Part shown: one piece after another, positions 17,738 to 26,032 of the stretch
Numbering within the stretch: position 1 is the first letter of the stretch
How the letters are laid out: each line of letters begins with the position of its first letter
NCBI RefSeq assembly: GCF_014201715.1
Contig: NZ_JACHFD010000019.1
Location: 1 to 64,000, forward strand
Length of the DNA stretch: 64,000 nt
DNA from: Haloferula luteola
GTDB lineage: Bacteria > Verrucomicrobiota > Verrucomicrobiia > Verrucomicrobiales > Akkermansiaceae
Direction: 5' to 3'
Notes under the pieces: generated by a model
What the model was told of the DNA's origin: nothing
Database searches by the model: none
What the model saw: only the letters and a program-made list of their open reading frames with translations
Made by a program: the position numbers and the translations under genes

Positions 17738-17765
17738 GACATCTGTTGACTAAAGAACAAATGTC
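17738..17765. promoter_or_regulatory. Palindromic candidate operator between tetR and azoR
   Basis: The sequence GACATcTGTT-N8-AACAaATGTC is an inverted repeat with 9 of 10 matching positions per arm. It contains a -35-like TTGACT (17746-17751) oriented toward azoR and lies 28 bp from its start codon. A repressor bound there would block RNA polymerase. Symmetry, size and location suit a TetR dimer. Confidence 0.7.
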
Positions 17766-17793
17766 CTCATCTCAATTCCAACCTGTCTGAAAC

Positions 17794-18375
17794 ATGAAAC
17801 TCCTCCATCTCGACTCGAGCATTCTGGGAACCGGTTCGGTCAGCCGCGCGCTGACGGCCGAAGTCGTCGAAGCCCAACGCAAACTTCATCCAGACCTACA
17901 AGTGACCTACCGCGACTTGGCGGCCGATCCCTTGCAACACCTGAGCGGAACCCACCTGATGGCGCCCGAATCCGAGGGCCTCGACACCGCCACCGGCGCC
18001 GCGGTCCTCGAAGAACTGTTCGCGACCGATCTCATCGTGCTGGGAGCGCCGATGTACAACTTTTCCATCCCCAGCCAGCTCAAGGCATGGATCGACCGCA
18101 TCGCCGTTGCCGGCAAAACCTTCCATTATACTGAGAACGGCCCAGAAGGCCTGGTGAAAGGCAAAAAGCTTTTTCTCATCTCCTCCCGTGGCGGTGCCTA
18201 CGAAGGCACACCACTGGCCGCTCTCGATCACCAAGAAGCCTACCTGAAAACCGTATTGGGATTCATCGGGATCACCGACATCGAAGTCATCCGCGCCGAG
18301 AACGTTGCCCGCAGCGAGCTCCGCGAACCTTCGATTGCGGCCGCCAAGCAGGCGATCGCCCAGTTGGCGGCCTGA
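17794..18375 (+). CDS. azoR: FMN-dependent NADH azoreductase
   Basis: A 193-residue flavodoxin-like oxidoreductase. It shows the [14 protein letters not shown] phosphate-binding loop of AcpD/AzoR, the [17 protein letters not shown] segment that lines the flavin site, and the SSRGGAYEG motif. It reduces azo compounds and quinones using NADH, probably as an electrophile detoxification enzyme. A divergent TetR gene and a palindrome in the promoter suggest induction by quinones or similar compounds. It is 6 bp from the convergent lrgB gene. Confidence 0.92.
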   Translation: MKLLHLDSSILGTGSVSRALTAEVVEAQRKLHPDLQVTYRDLAADPLQHLSGTHLMAPESEGLDTATGAAVLEELFATDLIVLGAPMYNFSIPSQLKAWIDRIAVAGKTFHYTENGPEGLVKGKKLFLISSRGGAYEGTPLAALDHQEAYLKTVLGFIGITDIEVIRAENVARSELREPSIAAAKQAIAQLAA

Positions 18376-18381
18376 GCTGTC

Positions 18382-19068
18382 TCACCACGCGGCATACACC
18401 GCCGCCCCCATCACGTTGAGCAAGCCCGCCAGAATCATCACGAGGCTGGCAACCACCCCCTCCTCGGCTCCCAACTCGCGAGCCTTGGCCACTCCCGCCC
18501 CGTGGGCGCCCATCCCGAACAGGGCGCCACGGGCAAACGAAGAGCGAAACGGCAATCGCACCAACAACAGCTCGCCGACCGCTGCGCCAAACAAGCCCGT
18601 CACCGCCGTGAACCCAGCCGTGAGTTCCGGTGTTCCTCCGATCCTTGAGGCGGCGGCCATCGCCAAGGGCGTTGTCACCGATCGGGGCAACAAGCTGGCA
18701 CGAACGTCTGGCGAAAACCCAAACCAGCCGGCCAGCAACCACGAACTGCCAACCGCCAGGAGGCTTCCTGCCACCACTCCCATCCCCAGCACCCGCCAAT
18801 GGCGGCGAACCATCTCCCGATGACGATGGATCGGCACTGCGAAAGCCACCGTCGCGGGCCCCAGCAACAGCACCAGGCCCCGCGTACCCGCCAGGTAGTC
18901 CTCATACTTTGCATGCAGCGCCAGAATGACCCCCGCGCACCCCAGCCACGTCACCAACAGTGGCGATGCCCACCAACGCGGGTAGCGCCGGTGAACCCAC
19001 CTCGCGCCGCCATACAAACCCAAGGTAAGCGCGGCCCAATAGACAGCCTCAGGCACGATCGGCAGCAT
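18382..19068 (-). CDS. lrgB: LrgB/CidB-family membrane protein
   Basis: A 228-residue protein with about six membrane segments. The LLPRSVTTPLA motif and GLFGAA...GMGAHGAGVAKA region are characteristic of LrgB. With LrgA it modulates murein hydrolase activity or exports small organic acids and glycolate-type compounds; in plants and bacteria LrgAB homologues are glycolate/pyruvate transporters. It overlaps lrgA by 20 bp, which indicates tight translational coupling. Confidence 0.92.
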   Translation of the reverse strand: MLPIVPEAVYWAALTLGLYGGARWVHRRYPRWWASPLLVTWLGCAGVILALHAKYEDYLAGTRGLVLLLGPATVAFAVPIHRHREMVRRHWRVLGMGVVAGSLLAVGSSWLLAGWFGFSPDVRASLLPRSVTTPLAMAAASRIGGTPELTAGFTAVTGLFGAAVGELLLVRLPFRSSFARGALFGMGAHGAGVAKARELGAEEGVVASLVMILAGLLNVMGAAVYAAW

Positions 19069-19444
19069 GGCGGTTTTCCAAACGAAAGCCCCATTCCACG
19101 ACCGCGGCCGTGCCTCCCATCACCACCAGCGTGCCCAACAGCACCGCAGCCAAGAGTTTCAGGCCGAGGAGACTCAGAAACTCCGGATGATTCAGCAGCC
19201 CCAACATGGCCGGCACAAAAAACAGCAGAAGATGCTCCAGCAACCGATCGGCACCCTGCTCCACCCAACCCAACGGCACCCAGCCCCGGTCCAACATCGC
19301 CCACAAGGCGAGAACCCCCACCACGCTCGCAGGAATCGGCCAATGCCCCCAGCGGGAAAAAAGCTCGAGCACCAGCCAGAATCCGATCAGCGCTGCAGCC
19401 TGACCTCCGCCAAGCAGCACAGGACGTGAAATGGGAAACTTCAT
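19049..19444 (-). CDS. lrgA: LrgA/CidA-family holin-like protein
   Basis: A 131-residue membrane protein with about four membrane segments. It has the IPASVVGVLALWAML segment and LLFFVPAMLGLLNH, both hallmarks of CidA/LrgA. It is the first gene of the lrgA-lrgB pair and overlaps lrgB. The LysR gene begins 84 bp away on the other strand and is the probable regulator, as with CidR in Gram-positive bacteria. Confidence 0.9.
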   Translation of the reverse strand: MKFPISRPVLLGGGQAAALIGFWLVLELFSRWGHWPIPASVVGVLALWAMLDRGWVPLGWVEQGADRLLEHLLLFFVPAMLGLLNHPEFLSLLGLKLLAAVLLGTLVVMGGTAAVVEWGFRLENRHAADRA

Positions 19445-19491
19445 CGGGCGGACATCGTCCCACCTTCCTGCCCTATTTCAGAAATGAATAA

Positions 19492-19521
19492 TTGGAATAT
19501 TCCTTATCCATTATTGGAATA
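19492..19521. promoter_or_regulatory. Repeated TTGGAATA motif between lrgA and the LysR gene
   Basis: TTGGAATA occurs at 19492-19499 and 19514-19521, 22 bp apart (about two helical turns). The first copy lies in the perfect palindrome GGAATATTCC (19494-19503). Two sites in phase on one helix face, with a palindrome, fit LysR-type recognition and activation sites. The pair sits 5-35 bp upstream of the LysR start, consistent with autoregulation and control of lrgAB. Confidence 0.6.
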
Positions 19522-19527
19522 CCCTTC

Positions 19528-20421
19528 ATGGAACTGCGCCATCTCGAATGCTTGGTGGAAGTCGTCAAATGCGGAGGTTTTTCGGCCGCCGCTCGCTCAC
19601 TAGGAACCACTCAGCCCACCGTCAGTAAGGCACTCCAGCAATTGGAACACGACTGCGGAGCACCTTTGCTCGATCGCCTCGGACATGGAGTGCGCCTCAC
19701 CGATGCGGGGGAACTGGTGTGGCGACGTGCAACCGCCATCCTCGCCGAACGCGAAAACCTCCAAGCAGAACTGGCGGGTCTTCGCGGAATGGAGCGAGGT
19801 CGCCTGCGCCTTGGATTGCCCGTCTTGGGCAGTAGCGTGCTCTTTGCCCCGTTGGTCGCCGCCTACCGGCAGCGCTATCCCGGCATCGAAATCGAACTCC
19901 ACGAACAAGGCAGCCAACGCCTGGAGGAACAACTCCGGCGGGGTGAAATCGAGATGGCGGCCACCTTGGCGCCCGTGCCGCCCGAGATGGAGTGGCGCGA
20001 ACTGGTGGACGAACCCCTGCTCGCCCTTCTTCCCAAGGGCCACCCTCTCGCAGGTCGGTCCAGCGTGCGTTTTCACGAATTGACGGCCAGCCCATTCATC
20101 CTCTTTGAAAAAGGCTTCGTCCTTAATGCCGTCCTCGCCCGAGCTTGTCGGAAGCGGGGCATCGAACTCCACGAAGCTGCCCGCGGACGCCACGCCGACT
20201 TCGTCATCGCTCTCGTTTCTTCCGGTCTAGGCGTCTCGTTATTGCCCCGCCTGGAAGTCGAACCCCGCCGTCCGCTCGCCCTCGAAACCGCCCTCATTGA
20301 TGAATCCGATCTGCGCTGGCGACTCGGACTCATCTGGCGAACCGGCGCCCTCCTATCCCCCGCCGCTCAGCGTTGGCTTGAACTCGTCGAAGAGCGGCTA
20401 CCTCTCTCCTTCTCCAAATGA
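19528..20421 (+). CDS. LysR-family regulator of lrgAB (CidR-like)
   Basis: A 297-residue LTTR read from ATG 19528. The N-terminal winged HTH (LRHLECLVEVVKCGGFSAAARSLGTTQPTVSKALQQLE) is followed by a substrate-binding domain of normal length. It is divergent from lrgA. CidR-type regulators sense acetate or overflow metabolites, and by context this protein should control lrgAB. Its 3' end overlaps the convergent 20367 gene by 55 bp. Confidence 0.9.
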   Translation: MELRHLECLVEVVKCGGFSAAARSLGTTQPTVSKALQQLEHDCGAPLLDRLGHGVRLTDAGELVWRRATAILAERENLQAELAGLRGMERGRLRLGLPVLGSSVLFAPLVAAYRQRYPGIEIELHEQGSQRLEEQLRRGEIEMAATLAPVPPEMEWRELVDEPLLALLPKGHPLAGRSSVRFHELTASPFILFEKGFVLNAVLARACRKRGIELHEAARGRHADFVIALVSSGLGVSLLPRLEVEPRRPLALETALIDESDLRWRLGLIWRTGALLSPAAQRWLELVEERLPLSFSK

Positions 20422-21008
20422 TGGGACACCGCCCGCTGCCATTGAGCCGATGACGCGCCATCTTCAAGCGCATCCTCCCCTAATCCCACCTTCAGAGACA
20501 TTTCACACTCATCACGAAAGGCTTCTCTCTCCATCAAAAGCGCCAAACTCGGAAGCTGAATCTCCTCCGAGCGCGTCGCCAAATCGTCGATCCACAGCGT
20601 GATCAGCGCTTCCGACTCCCACGGATATTCCAGGGCCAAAGGCAGCGCGTGGGCCCTCCATGTCGCATCGTCCGCGAGCAACAATGCATGCCGAAGCCCC
20701 TCCTCCCGAGCCTTTGAATCGGAATCCGCTTCCCCTACCATCGCCAACAATCGCACCGCCACCTGGTTCTCGGAAAGGCTGGAATCTTCCAAGACCTCCT
20801 CCACACGAATCGCCAACGATCGCTTCTCACTTGGAGTCCGCCGACGCAAAACGGCTCCCCCCTCCGACTCATCCGCAGAAGAGAATGCCTGTGGTCCCTT
20901 CAACAGGCTCACCCCCGATTCCTGAGTCGCCGGGCCCCTCAAACCCTTCCAAGTCGCCAGCCCGATGACACCGCCCGCCACGAAAACGGCCATGACCCTG
21001 CCTTTCAT
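20367..21008 (-). CDS. Hypothetical membrane-anchored protein coupled to the TSP3 protein
   Basis: About 213 residues. The start at 21008 gives an ATGA overlap with the stop of the preceding gene, so translation is coupled; longer in-frame starts lie inside that gene. The N-terminus is one hydrophobic segment (VMAVFVAGGVIGLATW), followed by a charged, helix-rich region with no known domain. It may be a periplasmic or cytoplasmic-membrane partner of the propeller/TSP3 protein. Function unknown. Confidence 0.6.
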   Translation of the reverse strand: MKGRVMAVFVAGGVIGLATWKGLRGPATQESGVSLLKGPQAFSSADESEGGAVLRRRTPSEKRSLAIRVEEVLEDSSLSENQVAVRLLAMVGEADSDSKAREEGLRHALLLADDATWRAHALPLALEYPWESEALITLWIDDLATRSEEIQLPSLALLMEREAFRDECEMSLKVGLGEDALEDGASSAQWQRAVSHHLEKERGSRSSTSSSQR

Positions 21009-23950
21009 GGCTCCCATGAGGAAGTCGGCACGATCGACACCGCTCCACTGAATTCCTCCAAAACCGGTAACCAAGGAGCAGGCAACGAGGGGAGGATGAA
21101 ATACCCCCTGGCCTCCCCATCGACAACCACTCCCCAAAAAGCCGTCCGTCGCTTCTTCACCCGCCCTCGATCATCGAGATCCTTCAAAACAAAGGAGCCC
21201 CGAAACAGGCCTGTCTTCGGATCGATTTTCACCTCCACGGCAGCCGGATTCGCGCCCGAACCTTTCGAGGCCGTGATCACCTTCCCCGACGGCGTCAACT
21301 CCGCTCCAATGCTGGGTGAGGTGAAGGAAGCTTCGACCTTGGCTCCTGAGAATCCCAACCAAACATTTCCCGGACCTGCCCATGTCCGCAGCCAATCCAA
21401 ATGAGCACGCCCCGCATGCTGGGCCCCCCGGGCGAAGATCAACGTCTCGAACCCTGCCGGATACAACCCATCCTTCGGACTCGTTGCGACCCATCGCCTC
21501 CAATCCAGAGTCCCCTCCACACTTGCGTCTCCACTCAGATTCAACGGGCCCTGAATCGCATACCTTCCCTCCTTCGCCGCCCATACCGGGAACTCGCCTA
21601 TCGCACTCAATGGCCCCGATCCTGAAATCAACGTTCCATCTCCCAACCGACCCGACCAACGCGAAGTTCCAAATTTCGATACCCGCGTGAGCAGATAGCC
21701 ATCCCCCTGGGGAACACTCGAAATCCCCTCGTCGGTCGCCCCCAAAATCACCGGATAGATCCCAGATCCTTGCCCGATCTCCTCGCTCAAAGGAGCCCAT
21801 CGAGCCTTCCATCCTGAAATCATCGTGGGGGGATAATCCATCTCGATCACTCCCGCCCTCAATGCCCCGTCCAATCGAGCTCCCAACTGGACTTCCAGGA
21901 ATAGCGAATCCCGCTTTCGCCGAGCGATCTCGACGGTAAATCCAGCCTCGGCACCTTGTTGCTCCTCCAAGCGGCTGCGGAATCGCAACGTTTCTCCAGC
22001 CATCCGCAAACGACCACTTACTCGTCCCTTCCGGGAAACTTGGACCTCCAGGGTTCCTCCATAGCCTCCAGTCAACGACTCGGTCGCCTCTAGCAGCCCG
22101 AAATACGTTCCATTCACCGTCTCAGGCACCCTCGGTTCGGGATCTTCATCATCGAGATACCCATCGTTGTCGTCATCGGGATCCGCAAGATCCCCGATCC
22201 CATCTCCATCGGTATCAACGGACTCCATCGGGTCGAAGGGAAAGTCATCTTCCCCATCCAACACCCCATCATTGTCATCGTCCGGATCCAGCTCATCTGG
22301 AATCCCATCGCTATCGGCATCGGAAGGCCGACTGGTCGCGTCGAAGGGGTCCGTCCCAACCACGATCTCCACCTCGTCGGTGAAGCCATCGTTGTCGTCA
22401 TCCTCGTCCAAAGAATCCGGCACCCCATCGCCATCGTGATCGCTGGGAACACTGGCGGCATCGAGAGGGTCGGTGCCCACTTCCAGCTCAAGGAGGTCCG
22501 AAACCCCATCATTGTCGTCGTCCTCATCGGCCTGATCGCCCACGCCATCCCCATCCGTATCCATCCACTCCTGAGGATCCAAGGGCAGCTGGTCGAGCCC
22601 GTCCCCAGCGCCATCCCCATCCGTATCCGCCCGCTCAGGGTCCGTATGCGAGATCGTCCATTCGTGAAATGCCGTCAGGCCGTCCTCATCCGAGTCGGAA
22701 AGGTCATGAGCAAAATGGGCAATGAATTGAAGCTCGGCCGTCGCCACCGGCTCAATTTGCGCGGCAGTCGCATCACTTCCCCCGCTCCACCCTTCGAAAA
22801 TCCATCCCACTCGAGGCACGGCTTCGATCGCCACCCTCTCCCCAAGCGGGAACGTCCCACCTCCTTGAACCTCCCCACCTGCCTCGGGAGACGCCGTCAC
22901 CGCAAGGGTGACCTGCGGACTGGAAATATCATAAATCCTCACCCCAGCTTCGGTCAAAGCGAACAAATAGTGGCCATCCTCCGACACTCGCAGGTGTCCT
23001 GCCGCGAAACTGCTGTTCCCCGGATTGGGAAACAAACTCTCCTGCTCGACGATGCCCTTTGCCTCCAAGGACACCGGATCGTAGGCCACGAGCCCCGGAT
23101 AGCCATTGTAGTGAGAGGCGAACGAAATGAACAGATACGGATGCCTCACATCATACGCCACCCCTCTCGGCCACCAAGTGGCATAGGTGCCAAGGCTCCC
23201 CGAACGGGAGAGCCTTTCGCCGGTCCAATCATACACAAATGCCCCGGAATACGTCGGGACCACCAATTGATTCCCGTCAGGGGAAACGGCCACATCATAA
23301 GTAAACCAGCCGGTTCCCACCGACGCACGCAAACTCCCATCCGCCTCCAACAAGCCTGCGGTTCCGGAAGAAATTCCCGGCTCGGTAAAAGCGATCACCT
23401 GCCGATCAGCGTTCGCTGCGACAATTCCCACCCCGTAGTAACTCGTCGATACCGAACGCGCGTCTCCACTCTGGAGGTTCAATACCCGAGCACCCACCAT
23501 CACCTCTTCGTTATTCAGGAAAGCACAGGAATTGACCGTGCCGGATCCATAGCTCGCCTCCAAAGGAAAGTGCTCCACCGTTCCTTCAGGGAGGTGCAAG
23601 ATACTGATGCGACCATTGTCAGAATTACCCACTGCCAACTTGGAATGATCGGGGGATAAATCGAGCCCACGCAAGTGAGTGCCGATTTGGATCGCACCTG
23701 CTGGCTCCATACTCGGAAGCTGAAAAGTCTGCAATTTCCCCTCATCCGTCGAAACATACAGCGTCTGCGCCGTCGGATCGTAGGCCATGTCCCGAGCTCC
23801 ATCGACGGCTACATCCCCCAAGGTCCGCCACGATTCCCCCTTCGCAGTGGGCATCCCTAACGCCAACAAAATTCCGGCCATGCAGCAGGCTGTCTCCATC
23901 GCACCATCGCCACCATGTCCCAACCAACTCATGCCACCAAACACTGGCAT
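21005..23950 (-). CDS. Secreted beta-propeller protein with TSP3 calcium repeats
   Basis: A 981-residue protein (ATG 23950; 23932 and 23899 are alternative starts). After a signal peptide comes an N-terminal propeller of YVTN/WD type (about 45-350) with repeated sequences such as LYVSTDEG and DVAVSPDGNQLVV. A bacterial repeat (InlB B-like) follows, with the FEGWSGG motif (about 350-410). Then come tandem thrombospondin type-3 calcium-binding repeats (DTDGDGVGD, DEDDDNDG, about 440-600), and a C-terminal beta-rich domain. The Asp-rich repeats bind Ca2+ and act as a stiff linker. It is probably cell-surface. Coupled to the next gene by an ATGA overlap. Confidence 0.88.
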   Translation of the reverse strand: MPVFGGMSWLGHGGDGAMETACCMAGILLALGMPTAKGESWRTLGDVAVDGARDMAYDPTAQTLYVSTDEGKLQTFQLPSMEPAGAIQIGTHLRGLDLSPDHSKLAVGNSDNGRISILHLPEGTVEHFPLEASYGSGTVNSCAFLNNEEVMVGARVLNLQSGDARSVSTSYYGVGIVAANADRQVIAFTEPGISSGTAGLLEADGSLRASVGTGWFTYDVAVSPDGNQLVVPTYSGAFVYDWTGERLSRSGSLGTYATWWPRGVAYDVRHPYLFISFASHYNGYPGLVAYDPVSLEAKGIVEQESLFPNPGNSSFAAGHLRVSEDGHYLFALTEAGVRIYDISSPQVTLAVTASPEAGGEVQGGGTFPLGERVAIEAVPRVGWIFEGWSGGSDATAAQIEPVATAELQFIAHFAHDLSDSDEDGLTAFHEWTISHTDPERADTDGDGAGDGLDQLPLDPQEWMDTDGDGVGDQADEDDDNDGVSDLLELEVGTDPLDAASVPSDHDGDGVPDSLDEDDDNDGFTDEVEIVVGTDPFDATSRPSDADSDGIPDELDPDDDNDGVLDGEDDFPFDPMESVDTDGDGIGDLADPDDDNDGYLDDEDPEPRVPETVNGTYFGLLEATESLTGGYGGTLEVQVSRKGRVSGRLRMAGETLRFRSRLEEQQGAEAGFTVEIARRKRDSLFLEVQLGARLDGALRAGVIEMDYPPTMISGWKARWAPLSEEIGQGSGIYPVILGATDEGISSVPQGDGYLLTRVSKFGTSRWSGRLGDGTLISGSGPLSAIGEFPVWAAKEGRYAIQGPLNLSGDASVEGTLDWRRWVATSPKDGLYPAGFETLIFARGAQHAGRAHLDWLRTWAGPGNVWLGFSGAKVEASFTSPSIGAELTPSGKVITASKGSGANPAAVEVKIDPKTGLFRGSFVLKDLDDRGRVKKRRTAFWGVVVDGEARGYFILPSLPAPWLPVLEEFSGAVSIVPTSSWEP
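22142..22630 (-). repeat. Tandem TSP3 calcium-repeat coding region
   Basis: Repeated segments encode D-x-D-x-D-G motifs (DTDGDG, DDDNDG, DADSDG, DPDDDN). They are imperfect at DNA level and built from GAT/GAC triplets. They explain the alternating Ser/Met-rich open frames on both strands and should not be read as an array of separate elements. Confidence 0.85.
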
Positions 23951-24059
23951 TGAGAATCACTTGCCAAGAAGATAATCGAATCCGGTTTGTGACACTGGAA
24001 TTCAACGCCACTTCAAAGATGACTTGGCCCCTTCGCCATCATCCCCTGTCCTTCGACTC

Positions 24060-24596
24060 ATGTCCGGGCTTCAATTCTCTTTCACCAGCCGGGTCGAGCC
24101 AACCGGGTTAGGCCAGAACTATCTTGGAATGGCCATCCCCGAGGGCATCGGCGAAGCGTGGAAGGCCGCCGGGGTGCGACGTTTGACGGGGACCGTGAAT
24201 GGATTCCCCGTCAACCGCGGGCTCCAATGGAGCCGGGAATGTGGACCGTGCCTGGTATTCGGTCGCCAACTCCTCGCCGCCTGCGGTCTCGTCCCCGGAC
24301 AAGCCGCCGAGCTCCTCCTTCAACCCGATCCGGAGCCATCACGCATCGACCTTCCCGAGGCATTTCAAATCGTCCTCGAACAGGACGAAGAAGCCCGGGC
24401 GCGATGGGACACCTTCACTCCTGGCTTCCAAAGATCCCTGGTCCATCACGTCGCCAGCGCCAAACGCGAAGACACCCAGATTCGACGCGCCGTCGAACTC
24501 GCAGAGAAAATCCGCACCCACCAACTCCATTCCGACCGGGCAAAACGAAATCTCGGCGAACTACGACCCTCCCTCAACCCTCCGGAATCTCATTGA
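24060..24596 (+). CDS. DUF1905/YdeI (OmdA) family protein
   Basis: A 178-residue cytoplasmic protein starting at ATG 24060. The first half (FTSRVEPTG...YLGMAIPEGIGEAWKAAGVRRLTGTVNGFPVNRGL) is a DUF1905 domain. The second half (WDTFTPGFQRSLVHHVASAKREDTQIRRAVELAEKI) is the YdeI/OmpD-associated domain. The two occur together in many bacteria as one protein of unknown biochemical role. Its 3' end overlaps the convergent 24574 gene by 23 bp. Confidence 0.85.
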   Translation: MSGLQFSFTSRVEPTGLGQNYLGMAIPEGIGEAWKAAGVRRLTGTVNGFPVNRGLQWSRECGPCLVFGRQLLAACGLVPGQAAELLLQPDPEPSRIDLPEAFQIVLEQDEEARARWDTFTPGFQRSLVHHVASAKREDTQIRRAVELAEKIRTHQLHSDRAKRNLGELRPSLNPPESH

Positions 24597-26025
24597 GAGT
24601 GTACCAAGCCTCTGGGTGAACCAGCGCCTCCCCAGTGACCGACCTTACCCCATCCGCACGCAGATGGTGCACATGCCCCCGGACACGCCCATCGATCACC
24701 ATCCGGACCGTCCTGCCATCCTCCATCACTTGCACCGAGCGCACCGTGGGAGCCACCGCATCCACCTCGGGTGATCCATACTCGGATTGATAGACGTAGG
24801 TCCAGGCATCCATCGCATAGCTCGCCGGATCACCTGCCGAAGTGGCGTCCACCGGCTCGGTAAAAGTCAGCTCAAAGCCCTCGGGAATGGCCGAAAGGTG
24901 ATGCATCTCAAACGGCACCTCACCTCCCCAGCGCACCCTTTCAAAGGTGAAAGGCTTCGAACCCCGCGAACCCCAACCCCGGTTCGTTCCCCCGACAAAC
25001 AAACTTCCATCGCCCGCCAGTCGCATCGGCACGATCCCCGCCTCGAAGCCCTCCAGAAAATGGAAAACCGCCCCCTGATACCATTCACCGACCTTCTCCA
25101 AACACACCCGCTGAACTTGAGAATGAGTCTGCTCGCCGATCAGCATTTGACCGGCAAACGGCCCAAACCGCCCTTCTGTGTCGTCAAGCACCACCGCCGT
25201 GGGAGATTGGCCGACTTTGCCGTGGGGCAAGATCACCGCCGGAGGCACCAAATCGGGAAAACGAGCTCTCTCCACCACCATCCGTGATGGATCCTTCGGC
25301 TCCGGAGGCGCCGGCCATCCCGCCAGACGGTGCCAGGAATTGCCCACCGGATTCCCCTGAAAACTGCCAGGTCGAAGCCACTTGAGCGATGACGACCCAT
25401 TCCACGTCCCTTGGTTGTCGGTATAAAATGCGTCCCCCTCCCGATTGAATCCAATGCCTCCAGGTGACCTCAGCCCCGAACATGTCGGAATCATCTCCCC
25501 CTCCGGCGTCACTCGGACACACCAACCTCTCCACGGAGCATCGGAGGTGAATGAACCGGTGAGACACAGCGCAATCCATACATTGCCTTCACGATCCGGC
25601 GGGCTGCCAAAAGCATACTCATGGTAGTTTCCGGTAAGCCCCCAGTCCGCGCAGATCGTTTCGAACCGATCCGCTTCCCCATCCCCATCCGTATCGGTGA
25701 TTCGAGTCAGCTCCGGCCGCTGAGTCAGCCACAACGAACCCTCCTTCCAAAACATCCCTAACGGCTCATGCAAATCCCGGGCGAAGCGATGCCAGCGCAC
25801 CTGAGACAAATCCTCTCCATACGCCCCATCGCAAATCCACAAGTCCCCCCGGCGCGTTGTCACCGCTACCTGGTCCTCCGGCATCAGCGCGATGGAACTG
25901 ATCTCCATCACCTCCCCGGGAGGCAATGGAATCTCCTCGCGAACATAGCCACCCAGCGATGCCGCCCAGCAGGGGATTGCTAGAATCCCAGCAGACGACC
26001 AACGAAGCATCGTAGAGACAGACAT
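24574..26025 (-). CDS. Sugar-dehydrogenase-like beta-propeller (DUF7133-like)
   Basis: A 483-residue secreted propeller. It has a signal peptide at the start and repeated modules such as VAVTTRRGDLWICDG, WLTQRPELTRITDTDGDGEAD and SPGGIGFNREGDAFYTDNQG, the pattern of PQQ-dependent sugar dehydrogenase and membrane-bound dehydrogenase propellers of Planctomycetes/Verrucomicrobia. The ITDTDGDGEAD segment is a calcium-type loop. It is 7 bp downstream of the cytochrome c/PA14 gene on the same strand, so it is probably the redox partner. The substrate is unknown. Confidence 0.75.
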   Translation of the reverse strand: MSVSTMLRWSSAGILAIPCWAASLGGYVREEIPLPPGEVMEISSIALMPEDQVAVTTRRGDLWICDGAYGEDLSQVRWHRFARDLHEPLGMFWKEGSLWLTQRPELTRITDTDGDGEADRFETICADWGLTGNYHEYAFGSPPDREGNVWIALCLTGSFTSDAPWRGWCVRVTPEGEMIPTCSGLRSPGGIGFNREGDAFYTDNQGTWNGSSSLKWLRPGSFQGNPVGNSWHRLAGWPAPPEPKDPSRMVVERARFPDLVPPAVILPHGKVGQSPTAVVLDDTEGRFGPFAGQMLIGEQTHSQVQRVCLEKVGEWYQGAVFHFLEGFEAGIVPMRLAGDGSLFVGGTNRGWGSRGSKPFTFERVRWGGEVPFEMHHLSAIPEGFELTFTEPVDATSAGDPASYAMDAWTYVYQSEYGSPEVDAVAPTVRSVQVMEDGRTVRMVIDGRVRGHVHHLRADGVRSVTGEALVHPEAWYTLNEIPEG

Positions 26026-26032
26026 GACAAAA

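Noticed and set aside
22142-22630. Repetitive DNA with GAT/GAC triplets suggesting an array
   Set aside because: It encodes thrombospondin type-3 calcium repeats in the 981-residue protein.
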